Origin: Mogibacterium sp.
GTDB lineage: Bacteria > Bacillota > Clostridia > Peptostreptococcales > Anaerovoracaceae
NCBI GenBank assembly: GCA_017512145.1
Contig: JAFWHB010000014.1
Span: 171,203-235,202 of the forward strand
DNA length: 64,000 nucleotides
Direction of reading: 5' to 3'
In this document: positions 38,645 through 47,171 of the stretch, piece by piece
Position numbering within the stretch: position 1 is the stretch's first letter
How the letters are laid out: the number at the start of each line of letters is the position of its first letter
Notes under the pieces: model-generated
Databases searched by the model: none
What the model was told of the DNA's origin: nothing
The model's input: only the letters and a program-made list of their open reading frames with translations
Position numbers and translations under genes: made by a program

Positions 38645-38956
38645 TATTATTATGAATCATTTAATAATATTACGATATTAGTACTGATAGTCACCCCTCA
38701 GGACAAATAAATCAGTACAAAACTAAAAAACGGGAGGTCATACAGGCCTTCCGTTTTTCAGTGTTAAGGTAGTTATGAAGTTATGTTTTGGAGTTATGAA
38801 GTATTAATTATGAAAGTTATAAGTGTCAGGGTTTTGTTATGAAGAAAAGTTTATCCGTTCTTGTCCTGACAATGATATGATAAAGAACGAACCTTAAGCG
38901 AACTTTAAGTAAGGAAAAAAATCGTAATTATTTCGAATAAGAACAAGAGGCGCGAA
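38645..38956. other. gyrA-downstream intergenic region with terminator and short direct repeats
   Basis: No gene is seen in these 312 bases. A terminator occupies 38726-38758. Beyond it GTTATGAAG occurs three times (38772-38780, 38793-38801, 38836-38844), with a near copy between. An inverted repeat GTCAGG/CCTGAC flanks the third copy. The region is AT-rich and should hold the promoter of the next gene, which I could not pin down. Confidence 0.5.
38726..38758 (+). terminator. gyrA terminator
   Basis: AAAAACGGGAGG pairs with CCTTCCGTTTTT (one G-U) around a 9-base loop, and the stem ends in a run of five T. Confidence 0.75.
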
Positions 38957-39268
38957 ATGGATACAACAGATATGCAGATTCAGAGAATAACTGAGATGGA
39001 GAGCAGGCTGGATTCCGCATCCGATGCCATCAGTAGGCTGGCAGGTGCGCTTGCGGCATATGAGGATATACAGGAGAGTTACCTCGTTCTGGAGAACTAC
39101 TACGGCAGCACCGAGTGGAGGGAGAATTTCGAGGCAGATGAGGCCGGCAAGCTCCCGGAAGACCTCAAGAGAGGAGTGCTATCAGAAGATGCAGTCTATA
39201 ATCTCATCCAGGACCACCATGAACTGATGGAACACATGCAGAAGATAGTAAGGAAGAACAGTATATGA
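38957..39268 (+). CDS. DUF4298 family protein
   Basis: 103 residues, helical and charged, no signal peptide. The C-terminal half, with YYGSTEWRENFEADEAGKLP and LKRGVLSEDAVYNLI, matches the pattern I know for DUF4298, a small family of unknown function in Firmicutes. It is followed 35 bases later by a cysteine hydrolase gene and may be co-transcribed with it. No enzymatic motif is seen. Confidence 0.85.
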   Translation: MDTTDMQIQRITEMESRLDSASDAISRLAGALAAYEDIQESYLVLENYYGSTEWRENFEADEAGKLPEDLKRGVLSEDAVYNLIQDHHELMEHMQKIVRKNSI

Positions 39269-39303
39269 TAAAATTTTGAGACTACTCCAGGGAGGTGGGT
39301 GTT

Positions 39304-39825
39304 ATGAGAAAGATTCTTGTCGTAATAGATATGCAGAATGATTTCATCGATGGAGCGCTTGGCACCAAGGAGGCTGAGGCCATCGTAAAAAATGTTAAGA
39401 ATAAGATACTTACATATAATCCGCGTGATATCATTGCAACCAGAGATACGCACGAGACGGATTATCTCAGGACGCAGGAGGGCAAGTATCTTCCGGTCGA
39501 GCACTGCATCAGGGGAACTGATGGCTGGCAGATAAGGCCGGAGATAGCGGAGCTTCTGCAGGAGGCTGTTATTTATGACAAGCCTACGTTCGGGAGCACT
39601 TCTCTTGCGGAGGATCTTAAGAAGCTGTCCGAAAGAGAGCAGATCGAGATCGAGCTGATAGGGCTTTGTACAGATATCTGCGTGGTTTCGAATGCACTTC
39701 TTCTCAAGGCTGCGATGCCGGAGGTAAGGATATCTGTTGACCCTGCATGTTGTGCAGGTGTCACACCTGAGAGCCACGAAGCAGCACTGAAGACAATGCA
39801 GTCATGCCAGATCCAGATGGTCTGA
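39304..39825 (+). CDS. Isochorismatase-superfamily cysteine hydrolase (nicotinamidase-like)
   Basis: The fold hydrolyses small amides or vinyl ethers with an Asp-Lys-Cys triad. Here Asp9 in LVVIDMQNDF, the Lys in YDKPTFGST and the Cys in LCTDICVVSN are all present. DTHETDYLRTQEGKYLPVEHC is the nicotinamidase-like metal-binding loop, so a PncA role in NAD salvage is plausible but unproven. The ATG at 39304 follows GGGAGG; a GTG at 39295 lies within that site. 173 residues. Confidence 0.88.
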   Translation: MRKILVVIDMQNDFIDGALGTKEAEAIVKNVKNKILTYNPRDIIATRDTHETDYLRTQEGKYLPVEHCIRGTDGWQIRPEIAELLQEAVIYDKPTFGSTSLAEDLKKLSEREQIEIELIGLCTDICVVSNALLLKAAMPEVRISVDPACCAGVTPESHEAALKTMQSCQIQMV

Positions 39826-39879
39826 TGGCAGGACGTGCAGCAATTTATAAATTGGCTAAGGCCGGAAAGCAGGGATGCA

Positions 39880-41040
39880 ATGAAAGTTTACAGTTTTGGC
39901 AAATTAAGTGACGGCAGGACGGCCGGTCTGTACATTCTCAAGAATGCAAACGGGATGGAGGTTTCCATTACAGATTATGGAGCTACTATAGTCAGTCTTG
40001 TCGTGCCGGATAAGAATGGCAAATACAGAGACGTAGTGCTTGGGCATGATGATGTATCCGGATATGAGAACGGACACGGCTCGATCGGAGCAGTGGTTGG
40101 AAGATTTGCCAACCGTATCTGCGGAGCTAAGGTCGAGATCGGTGGTAAGACGTATGAGCTGACTGCAAACCACGGTCCGAACACACTTCACGGCGGCAGA
40201 GACTTCTATAACAAGAGACTCTGGGAGGCGAAGATTCAGTTTGGCCAGATCAAGTCAAACGAGATATACAAGGTAAGTGCGCTCGAGAGCCTCAATGACA
40301 GATGGCCTTCATCCGTTCAGGAGAACATCACAGGCGACAGCGTGACATTCTGCCTCGACAGCCCGGACGGCGATCAGGGATTCCCGGGCAATCTGCACAT
40401 AGAGGTCACATACACGCTTACAGAGAATGATGAACTCAATATAGATTACAGGGCAGTCAGTGACAGCGATACTCCGCTCAATCTGACCAACCACAGCTAT
40501 TTCAATCTTAATGGCGACAGCTGCCCGACGGTTCTCGATCAGATCTGCCAGATCAGGGCTGATGGATTCACGCCAAATGATGAGTTCTGCCTGCCGACAG
40601 GTGAGATCAGATCGGTAGGAGGAACGCCATTCGATTTCCGTGAGCCAAAGCCACTCGGCCAGGACATTAATGAAGACGATGTCCAGCTGAAGTTTGGCGG
40701 CGGCTATGATCACAACTTCGTGATCGCGACAAGAGATGAGCTGGAACAGTTCGATGAGACAGGCGGCAAGCTGTCCTTCAAAGAGGCGGCATCTCTCTAT
40801 GCAGCGGATAGCGGAATCAAAATGACCGTCATGACAGATCTGCCGGGAGTACAGCTTTACACAGCGAATGGTATGAATGACCATACAGGCAAGAGAGGCG
40901 CATCCTACGGACCGCGCGGCTCGGTCTGCTTCGAGACACAGTTCTGGCCGGACGCTGTCACCAAAGAGAACTTCCCGGGCGGCATCCTGAGAGCCGGAGA
41001 AGAGTTCGTTTCAAGAACGACATATAAGTTTGAATACTAA
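39880..41040 (+). CDS. galM: Aldose 1-epimerase (galactose mutarotase)
   Basis: Interconverts alpha and beta anomers of galactose or glucose. The family pattern is clear: ITDYGATIVSLVVPDKNGKYRDVVLGHDD, GAVVGRFANRI, NHGPNTLHGG, the catalytic His in NLTNHSYFNLNG and the catalytic Glu in VCFETQFWPDA. 386 residues. The frame is open from 39835, but the ATG at 39880 has AGGGA just upstream and fits the family start. With galE 3 kb downstream it suggests galactose metabolism, though not as one operon. Confidence 0.93.
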   Translation: MKVYSFGKLSDGRTAGLYILKNANGMEVSITDYGATIVSLVVPDKNGKYRDVVLGHDDVSGYENGHGSIGAVVGRFANRICGAKVEIGGKTYELTANHGPNTLHGGRDFYNKRLWEAKIQFGQIKSNEIYKVSALESLNDRWPSSVQENITGDSVTFCLDSPDGDQGFPGNLHIEVTYTLTENDELNIDYRAVSDSDTPLNLTNHSYFNLNGDSCPTVLDQICQIRADGFTPNDEFCLPTGEIRSVGGTPFDFREPKPLGQDINEDDVQLKFGGGYDHNFVIATRDELEQFDETGGKLSFKEAASLYAADSGIKMTVMTDLPGVQLYTANGMNDHTGKRGASYGPRGSVCFETQFWPDAVTKENFPGGILRAGEEFVSRTTYKFEY

Positions 41041-41062
41041 TAGGGATTAGGAGAATTATTAA

Positions 41063-41509
41063 ATGAAATTTGTAATTCAGAGAGTTAAGCACGCTTCAGT
41101 TACTGTAGATAACGAGGTCATCGGCAAGATCGACAGGGGTTATATGGTCCTGATAGGTGTCTGCGATACAGACGATGAGGCTGTTGCGGACAAGATGGTG
41201 GACAAAATGATCAAGCTCCGCATCAACGAGGATGCAGAGGGCAAGACAAATCTCAGTCTTGCGGATGTCGGCGGATCGCTGCTGCTGATCTCACAGTTCA
41301 CACTGTATGCTAACTGCAAGAAGGGCAACAGACCTTCATTTGTTGATGCAGGTTCACCTGAGAAGGCAAATGCTCTCTACGAATATATTATAGACAGATG
41401 CAGACAGACTGTTCCTATCGTAGAGACAGGATCATTCGGAGCTCACATGGCAGTTGAGCTTCTGAATGATGGACCATTCACAATCGTGCTCGATTCTGAG
41501 AAGCTTTAA
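41063..41509 (+). CDS. dtd: D-aminoacyl-tRNA deacylase
   Basis: Proofreading enzyme that removes D-amino acids (and glycine) from t[25 protein letters not shown], the active-site [21 protein letters not shown] and the cross-subunit Gly-cisPro motif region (here [20 protein letters not shown]) are complete. 148 residues, normal. In many Clostridia dtd follows relA; no relA is present in the window. Confidence 0.96.
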   Translation: MKFVIQRVKHASVTVDNEVIGKIDRGYMVLIGVCDTDDEAVADKMVDKMIKLRINEDAEGKTNLSLADVGGSLLLISQFTLYANCKKGNRPSFVDAGSPEKANALYEYIIDRCRQTVPIVETGSFGAHMAVELLNDGPFTIVLDSEKL

Positions 41510-41619
41510 ATTTGTTAATCTGAATGTCTGTTAATTGAACATAACACATCCCGCTGATAGTATTTCTTATACATCTTATTATGATGCGAAAAGAATATCT
41601 AATCAACGGAGATAGAGAC

Positions 41620-42906
41620 ATGAAGAAGAACAGAACCGGATTGCTGAGCCTTATACTAGCTGCCATTATGGTGCTGTCTTCATTTGCGCCTGCTCTTGCG
41701 GCAGAGCAGAAGATAAGTACACCGTCTGCAGCAGTTCAGACATCAGCATATCACAGGGTTACAGCGAAGAGGTTCTACCTTGGCGGTTATGATGTGACAT
41801 TCAATTCAGCGGTAGTATCGGACACCACACTGGATGCCGGATTCTATACGGATACACTGAAGGCTTCTGCCAAGAAGAAGAAAATCAAACTGTCCTGGAC
41901 GCCTCCTCTCAGAAGCGCTGAGATAGACGGATACATTATCTTAAGAAAAGACAGGAAGAGCGACAGATGGCGTGAAATCGCCAGAGTCGGAAAGAATCTG
42001 GTTTCATATACTGACAAGAAGGCCAAGAAGAAGAACGTATATTATCAGTATATTCTGGTCACATACAAGAGTGTCGGCGGGCAGATACAGGTCTCTGCAC
42101 CGGGGGCTTCTGTCGGAGCACTCACGACTAAGAGCAAGAAGAAGAACGTCACCAGCGTCAAATTCACCAACCTTGCGAGTCTGAAGGCGATCATGCGCGG
42201 AAGGAGCGCAGTCGCATCGTTCAAATATCCTAAGAAGGCATACGACAGGACGATAACCATGGTGTCGAGCGACAGCAACATTGCGGAGGTCCTGCCGGGA
42301 GGTATCATCGTAGGTAAGAATCCTGGCAAAGCGGTCATCACCGCCCGCACGCATACCGGCGCGATGGATTACCTCATCGTTACAGTGTTCATAGGCGGCA
42401 CCGCACAGTCGATGATCGATGTAATGGAGAGCTGGATGGACTTCAGCTACTACAACGGCTATCACAAGGGAATCGTAGACATATACAATTCATTCTATCC
42501 GCTTCCTGTGGGGTACAAAATGAGTTATCTGGATGCCTGGTGTGACTGCACCGTCAGTGCAGCTGCGATCCAGTCCGGTAACGTCGACAGAGTCGGAAGA
42601 GAGTGCGGAGTAGGCCGGCATGTCAAGATTTTCAAGGAAATGGGCATCTGGATCGAGGGAAATAATACTGTACCTCAGCCAGGAGATTTGATAGTATTTA
42701 ACTGGATTCCAACACTGAAGAATAACTGCAGCCACATAGGCATCGTTCAGAAAGTGGAAGGAACGACCATCACTACAATCGAGGGCAATATGGGCGTCGG
42801 CAAGGTCGGCACAAGAACGATCCAGGTAGGATGGAAATTTATCAAAGGATATGCGAGACCTAATTATTTAACTGAGGCGATGGCCTTGGGCACGATTGCC
42901 AACTAA
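41620..42906 (+). CDS. Secreted protein with Fn3-like, Ig-like and CHAP-type hydrolase domains
   Basis: Probable exported cell-wall amidase/endopeptidase. A signal peptide (LLSLILAAIMVLSSFAPALA) is followed by an Fn3-like module rich in lysine (KKKIKLSWTPPLRSAEIDGYI), a Big_2-like Ig domain (about 190-265), and a C-terminal papain-fold domain with candidate catalytic Cys in YLDAWCDCTVSAAA and His in NCSHIGIVQKVEG, in CHAP style, with a following Glu/Asn pair in TTIEGNMG. The ATG at 41620 is chosen because the signal peptide begins there; the upstream extension to 41581 is unlikely. 428 residues. Confidence 0.83.
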   Translation: MKKNRTGLLSLILAAIMVLSSFAPALAAEQKISTPSAAVQTSAYHRVTAKRFYLGGYDVTFNSAVVSDTTLDAGFYTDTLKASAKKKKIKLSWTPPLRSAEIDGYIILRKDRKSDRWREIARVGKNLVSYTDKKAKKKNVYYQYILVTYKSVGGQIQVSAPGASVGALTTKSKKKNVTSVKFTNLASLKAIMRGRSAVASFKYPKKAYDRTITMVSSDSNIAEVLPGGIIVGKNPGKAVITARTHTGAMDYLIVTVFIGGTAQSMIDVMESWMDFSYYNGYHKGIVDIYNSFYPLPVGYKMSYLDAWCDCTVSAAAIQSGNVDRVGRECGVGRHVKIFKEMGIWIEGNNTVPQPGDLIVFNWIPTLKNNCSHIGIVQKVEGTTITTIEGNMGVGKVGTRTIQVGWKFIKGYARPNYLTEAMALGTIAN

Positions 42907-42960
42907 ATAGAGCGTCAGGGACGAATTCGCATAGTACTTTGAGGAGAGGATGGTGATCCC

Positions 42961-43950
42961 ATGACGCACAGAAGACACACGAAGATCATGAGCCTGTTAC
43001 TGGCAGCAATGCTGGTAATGGGTTCTTTTGCGCCTGTTTTTGCTGATGCGGGAACTGAAGGGAGCACCTGCCTTCATCAGTGGAACGAATGGGTCGTAAC
43101 GGCGCAGCCTACATATATACTTTATGGCAGCAGATTCCATACCTGCAGTCTCTGCGGACTGACAGAGACAGAGGCCATCCCGAGGCTGTATGCTGAGAAT
43201 GTCTGGGTCACAGAAGGTGGCGCAAACTACTATCTGACCTCCGGCGGCGGGATCGCGACAGGCTGGCACAAGATCAGATCATCCAACACCAGCTCCAAGG
43301 TCAAATGGTGCTACTTCAACGAAGCCGGGGTGTTCATCAAGAGCATCAGCAAGAATACCAAGAGCAAATGGGTAACTGCAGGCGGCAAGAAATTCTACTT
43401 TACCAAGAAGAAGAAACCTGCCGGACAGGGCTTCAATCAGATCAACGACAACCTCTACTATATGGGTCCTGACAAAGCAATGGTCATAGGGACCTTCGTT
43501 GCAACTGATGGTGAGACCTATACCACCGACAATAAGGGCCGCATCAAGGGGATGCAGTTCTACAAGAAGAAATATAAGACCTTCGTCCTCATAGATCTGT
43601 CAAATCAGACACTGACATACTATAAGAATAAGAAGAAGGTAATGAAGACCAAGATCGTTTCGGGCTCCAGGGGAGACCGTGCGACACCTACCGGAGTCTT
43701 CACTCTTAATGGCAAAGCAATGAATGTCAGACTTAAAGGTTCGACCTGGGATGTCAGAGTCAAATACTGGATGCCATTCATCGGCGGCGCTTACGGAATG
43801 CACGACTCATGGTGGAGAGCTGAGTCGGAATACAACAGCAAGACATATCTGTACAATGGATCGCACGGCTGCATCAATATGAAGCCAAGCGCAGCCAAGA
43901 AGCTGTACAAGAAGATCAAAATAGGTACTAAAGTAATAGTCCAGAATTAA
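42961..43950 (+). CDS. Secreted L,D-transpeptidase (YkuD) with wall-binding-like repeats
   Basis: Cross-links or modifies peptidoglycan through 3-3 bonds or protein anchoring. Signal peptide (SLLLAAMLVMGSFAPVFA), a Cys/His pair segment (CLHQWNEW and HTCSLCGLTE), repeats of the GGANYYLTSGGGIATGWHKI type resembling choline/wall-binding repeats (about 80-200), and a YkuD catalytic domain ending in HGCINM with the catalytic Cys. An atypical feature is the very lysine-rich linkers (YYKNKKKVMKTK). 329 residues. Its own ribosome-binding site (GAGGAGAGG) is 11 or more bases upstream. Confidence 0.88.
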   Translation: MTHRRHTKIMSLLLAAMLVMGSFAPVFADAGTEGSTCLHQWNEWVVTAQPTYILYGSRFHTCSLCGLTETEAIPRLYAENVWVTEGGANYYLTSGGGIATGWHKIRSSNTSSKVKWCYFNEAGVFIKSISKNTKSKWVTAGGKKFYFTKKKKPAGQGFNQINDNLYYMGPDKAMVIGTFVATDGETYTTDNKGRIKGMQFYKKKYKTFVLIDLSNQTLTYYKNKKKVMKTKIVSGSRGDRATPTGVFTLNGKAMNVRLKGSTWDVRVKYWMPFIGGAYGMHDSWWRAESEYNSKTYLYNGSHGCINMKPSAAKKLYKKIKIGTKVIVQN

Positions 43951-43976
43951 ACAGAAAGAAAAGAGGTCACAGATTA

Positions 43977-45005
43977 ATGAGAACACTTCTAACAGGTGGA
44001 GCAGGGTATATCGGATCACACACAGCTATTGCAATGATCGAGGCGGGGCATGAAGTTGCAGTAGTAGACAATTATTACAACAGTTCACCGGAGGCGATCC
44101 GCAGAGTAGAGCAGATAACAGGCAAGAAGATCGCACTCTATGAGGCTGACTCGGCAGACAAGGACAGAATGCGTGAGATCCTTGCCAAAGAGCGCCCGGA
44201 CTGCATCATACACTTTGCCGGACTCAAGGCAGTCGGAGAATCCGTTGCCAAGCCGGTCGAGTATTACAGGAACAACATCGATACTACACTGACTTTGCTC
44301 GAATGCATGAAGGAACTGGGACTTACCAACTTCGTATTCTCGAGCTCTGCGACAGTCTATGGCGAGGACAACATTCCGCCTTTCACAGAGACCATGCCTA
44401 AGGGCGCATGCACCAATCCGTATGGATGGACCAAGTGGATGCAGGAGCAGATTCTGAGAGATGCAGCATTTGCAAGTGAGAAGGAAGACAGCAAGCTGTC
44501 CGTTGTTCTCCTGAGATACTTCAATCCGGTAGGAGCACATGAGAGCGGCCTCATCGGTGAGGACCCACAGGGAATTCCGAACAACCTCATGCCATACATC
44601 TCACAGGTTGCAGTCAGAAGAAGAGATCACCTGACAGTTTTCGGCGATGACTATGACACACCTGACGGAACCTGCAGAAGAGACTATATCCATGTAATGG
44701 ATCTGGCTGAAGGACACGTTGCTGCTGCTGAGTATGCTGTGAACAACAAGGGAACTGAAGTGTTCAACCTCGGTACCGGCAATCCGTACAGCGTCCTCGA
44801 TATGGTCAAAGCGTTCAGCAACGCATGCGGCCATCCGGTCAAATACGAGATCGGACCGAGAAGAGCAGGCGATGTCCAGGACAGCTGGGCTAACGCAGAC
44901 AAAGCCAAAGAAGTCCTCGGCTGGGAAGCTAAGAGAGGAATCGACGAGATCTGCCGTGATGCATGGAACTGGCAGAGCCACAATCCGAATGGATATGACA
45001 AATAA
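43977..45005 (+). CDS. galE: UDP-glucose 4-epimerase
   Basis: Short-chain dehydrogenase-fold enzyme interconverting UDP-glucose and UDP-galactose. NAD-binding GGAGYIGSH at the N-terminus, the Ser in FSSSATVYG, the catalytic YGWTK (YxxxK), and RYFNPVGAHESG. 342 residues. It follows the L,D-transpeptidase gene by 26 bases with an AAAGAGG ribosome-binding site, and a terminator comes after it. Confidence 0.95.
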   Translation: MRTLLTGGAGYIGSHTAIAMIEAGHEVAVVDNYYNSSPEAIRRVEQITGKKIALYEADSADKDRMREILAKERPDCIIHFAGLKAVGESVAKPVEYYRNNIDTTLTLLECMKELGLTNFVFSSSATVYGEDNIPPFTETMPKGACTNPYGWTKWMQEQILRDAAFASEKEDSKLSVVLLRYFNPVGAHESGLIGEDPQGIPNNLMPYISQVAVRRRDHLTVFGDDYDTPDGTCRRDYIHVMDLAEGHVAAAEYAVNNKGTEVFNLGTGNPYSVLDMVKAFSNACGHPVKYEIGPRRAGDVQDSWANADKAKEVLGWEAKRGIDEICRDAWNWQSHNPNGYDK

Positions 45006-45020
45006 ATAGGAAAAGGAAAA

Positions 45021-45075
45021 GCCGCTTCTGAGATATGTCCTTCGTTGGCATTTCCCTGAAGCGGCTATTTTTTTA
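45021..45075 (+). terminator. galE terminator
   Basis: AGCCGCTT (45021-45028) pairs with AAGCGGCT (45060-45067), 31-base loop with internal pairing possible, followed by ATTTTTTT. Confidence 0.65.
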
Positions 45076-45122
45076 TTTATTTACATCCATTCGGGCAGTG
45101 ACTCGTGGCCTGCTGTGAATTA

Positions 45123-45848
45123 TTACAGTGCGCTGCGGATGGTCTCTTCGACCTGGGCTGCGACTTCCTTCTGCTCTGCCTTGCTCATGTTCTCGATGTG
45201 AACAAGTGGATGTACTGTTATCCTGACTGTGGTAGGCTGGTAGGTTCCCTTTTCTTCAAGGAGCTTGTAGCCACCGTCGAGTGTGACAGGGAGAATAGGA
45301 ACTTTGGCCTTCTCAGCGAACTTGAAAGCGCCCGGCTTGAACTCTCCCATTTCGTGCTTCTGTGAGCGGGTGCCCTCAGGGAAGATAAGGAGGTTGAATC
45401 CTTTGCTCAGAATATCCTTGGCCTGATTGAGAGTCTTGATGGCTTCTCTGCTGTTGCCTCTGTCAAGGAAAACTCCGCGGGTATATTCGATCGCCTTGGC
45501 AAGCATGCCGATCTTGCGCCATTCTTCCTTGGCTACATAACCTATCTGGCAGTGATTCCTGAAGAGCCAGACTGTTGCGAGTATGTCCGCATAGCTCTGG
45601 TGATTGCTGTAGACCATGAACGTACCCTTCTCAGGGATGTTCTCCTCGCCGGTTATCTCATAGGTGAGGCCGATCTTAGGTGAGAGCCATTCGATGAACT
45701 TCTTCTGTTCAACGCGGATGAGCTCCTTCTCTTCTTCAAGGCGGCCCTCAGCACGCAGCTTGTCGAAGGTCTTCTTGTTGCTGGCAAAGCGTGCTCCTCC
45801 GATATATACAGCTGCCAGTCTTGGTAATGTTGTGAAAGGATTCATCAT
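45123..45848 (-). CDS. plsC: 1-acyl-sn-glycerol-3-phosphate acyltransferase
   Basis: Makes phosphatidic acid by acylating lysophosphatidic acid at the membrane. The HX4D motif is NHQSYAD, the glycerol-phosphate binding block is LLIFPEGTRS, and GVFLDRGNSREAIKTL is the second block. 241 residues. N-terminal residues 10-25 may form a membrane-associated helix. It is transcribed left, convergent with galE. Substrate could be another lysophospholipid, but PlsC is the best fit. Confidence 0.92.
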   Translation of the reverse strand: MMNPFTTLPRLAAVYIGGARFASNKKTFDKLRAEGRLEEEKELIRVEQKKFIEWLSPKIGLTYEITGEENIPEKGTFMVYSNHQSYADILATVWLFRNHCQIGYVAKEEWRKIGMLAKAIEYTRGVFLDRGNSREAIKTLNQAKDILSKGFNLLIFPEGTRSQKHEMGEFKPGAFKFAEKAKVPILPVTLDGGYKLLEEKGTYQPTTVRITVHPLVHIENMSKAEQKEVAAQVEETIRSAL

Positions 45849-45945
45849 ATATTTATACTCCTGGTATTCTCTGTTGTTAACCTAATCATTATATAGCAAA
45901 TGATGGGATAGTTGACATAAATAAATTTAGAATTGTTCAGAAAAC

Positions 45946-45974
45946 TTGAACATGGACTTAAGGTACAATACAAT
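45946..45974 (+). promoter_or_regulatory. Predicted promoter of the NlpC/P60 gene
   Basis: TTGAAC (45946-45951), 17-base spacer, TACAAT (45969-45974); start near 45981, 30 bases before the ATG. Confidence 0.5.
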
Positions 45975-46010
45975 ATACACATCTTAGAAGAATTACAAGG
46001 AGTGATAACC

Positions 46011-47084
46011 ATGATGAAGAATAACAGAACGAACATACACGCGATACGTGTCATGCTGGCACTGATACTCTGCATCACATTGATGCCACTGGGAGCTTTT
46101 GCAGAGGAGGTCCCTGGGGCAGCTGACCAGCAATCAGGCGCACAGACCACTCAGACCGAAACGCCTGAGACACCTGTTCAGCCGGTAACTCCGCCTGTAC
46201 ATACGGAGACTCTTTTCGTATGGGGCGATGTGAATCTCCAGTTCAGCACAGCGCCTGTACTTGTGGACAAGCCGCTCGGACTTGACGCTGAACCGACTAA
46301 CTTCAAGGTCAAGAAAGTCAGGAAGGGCAGGAAGGTCACCTGGAAGAAGGCGTCCGGAGTCGTTGATGGATATATCATCCTCAGGAAGACCGGCAAGAGC
46401 GACTTTTTCGTTGAAGTGGGCATAACAGAGCCTGGCAAGAAGTCCTTCACAGACAAGTCCGCCAAGAAGAAGAAATCCTACAGCTACACTGTAGTCGGAT
46501 TCAGGAATGAACCCGAAGGCATTACTATTTCGCCTTGCGCAGACACTGGCGTCAACAAGGGAACAAGAGCATATCAGAACCCGCGCAAGTATGTACAAAT
46601 TTCCAATACCATCAGCAAACATGGCCATGACTACTATACAGCTCCTGTTCTTGTCAACGACAAGAGCACCAAGAAGGACCACATAGAGGCCATGATCAAG
46701 ACTGCATATAAGTATCTGGGAGACCCGTATGTAGTCTGCAGATCAGGAGCACCTGGCAAGGGCTTAGACTGCTCTGGTCTTGTAATGCAGGCATGCTATG
46801 GAGCAGGTGTTGACCTGTGGCCGAGCAACCCGGCAAGACACAGACTGCCGGCTTATGAGTACGAGTCACGCAACATCGCTAAGATGAAGAATCTCAAGAC
46901 CGTATCCTACAAGAACCGTAAGAGGGGAGATCTGATCTTCTACAGCGCCGGCGGCAGAGTCATCCACGTTGCGATCTATCTCGGCAAGAACAAGATCATC
47001 CACTCTGCACCAGGAGGCGTCAGGGTATCAAGTGTCAAATACAAATACGGCAAGGTCAGCAAGGTCAAGAGGATCTTCAACTAA
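46011..47084 (+). CDS. Secreted NlpC/P60 peptidase with Fn3-like module
   Basis: Predicted gamma-D-glutamyl-diamino acid endopeptidase acting on peptidoglycan. Signal peptide (VMLALILCITLMPLGAFA), Gln/Thr/Pro-rich linker, an Fn3-like module (KKVRKGRKVTWKKASGVVDG with YIILRKTGKSD) that resembles the module in the CHAP protein at 41620, then the NlpC/P60 domain: catalytic Cys in GLDCSGLVMQACYGAG, His in RVIHVAIYLGKNK and third-position His in IIHSAPGG. The ATG at 46011 has AAGGAG 8 bases before it; 357 residues. Confidence 0.9.
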   Translation: MMKNNRTNIHAIRVMLALILCITLMPLGAFAEEVPGAADQQSGAQTTQTETPETPVQPVTPPVHTETLFVWGDVNLQFSTAPVLVDKPLGLDAEPTNFKVKKVRKGRKVTWKKASGVVDGYIILRKTGKSDFFVEVGITEPGKKSFTDKSAKKKKSYSYTVVGFRNEPEGITISPCADTGVNKGTRAYQNPRKYVQISNTISKHGHDYYTAPVLVNDKSTKKDHIEAMIKTAYKYLGDPYVVCRSGAPGKGLDCSGLVMQACYGAGVDLWPSNPARHRLPAYEYESRNIAKMKNLKTVSYKNRKRGDLIFYSAGGRVIHVAIYLGKNKIIHSAPGGVRVSSVKYKYGKVSKVKRIFN

Positions 47085-47105
47085 CTGAATAAGAAGAGTA
47101 ATATG

Positions 47106-47138
47106 AAAATCGCCAGTGCTCAGCACCGGCGATTTTTT
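47106..47138 (+). terminator. Terminator after the NlpC/P60 gene
   Basis: AATCGCC pairs with GGCGATT, and an inner GTGCT/AGCAC stem extends it; six T follow. It is also positioned at the end of the convergent phosphonate operon. Confidence 0.7.
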
Positions 47139-47171
47139 CGTTAATGTTATGATAGTCAAAGAATATAAGAA

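Noticed and set aside
45912..45917. TTGACA on the plus strand upstream of the NlpC/P60 gene
   Set aside because: No acceptable -10 element lies 16-19 bases downstream; the TTGAAC/TACAAT pair further on is better.
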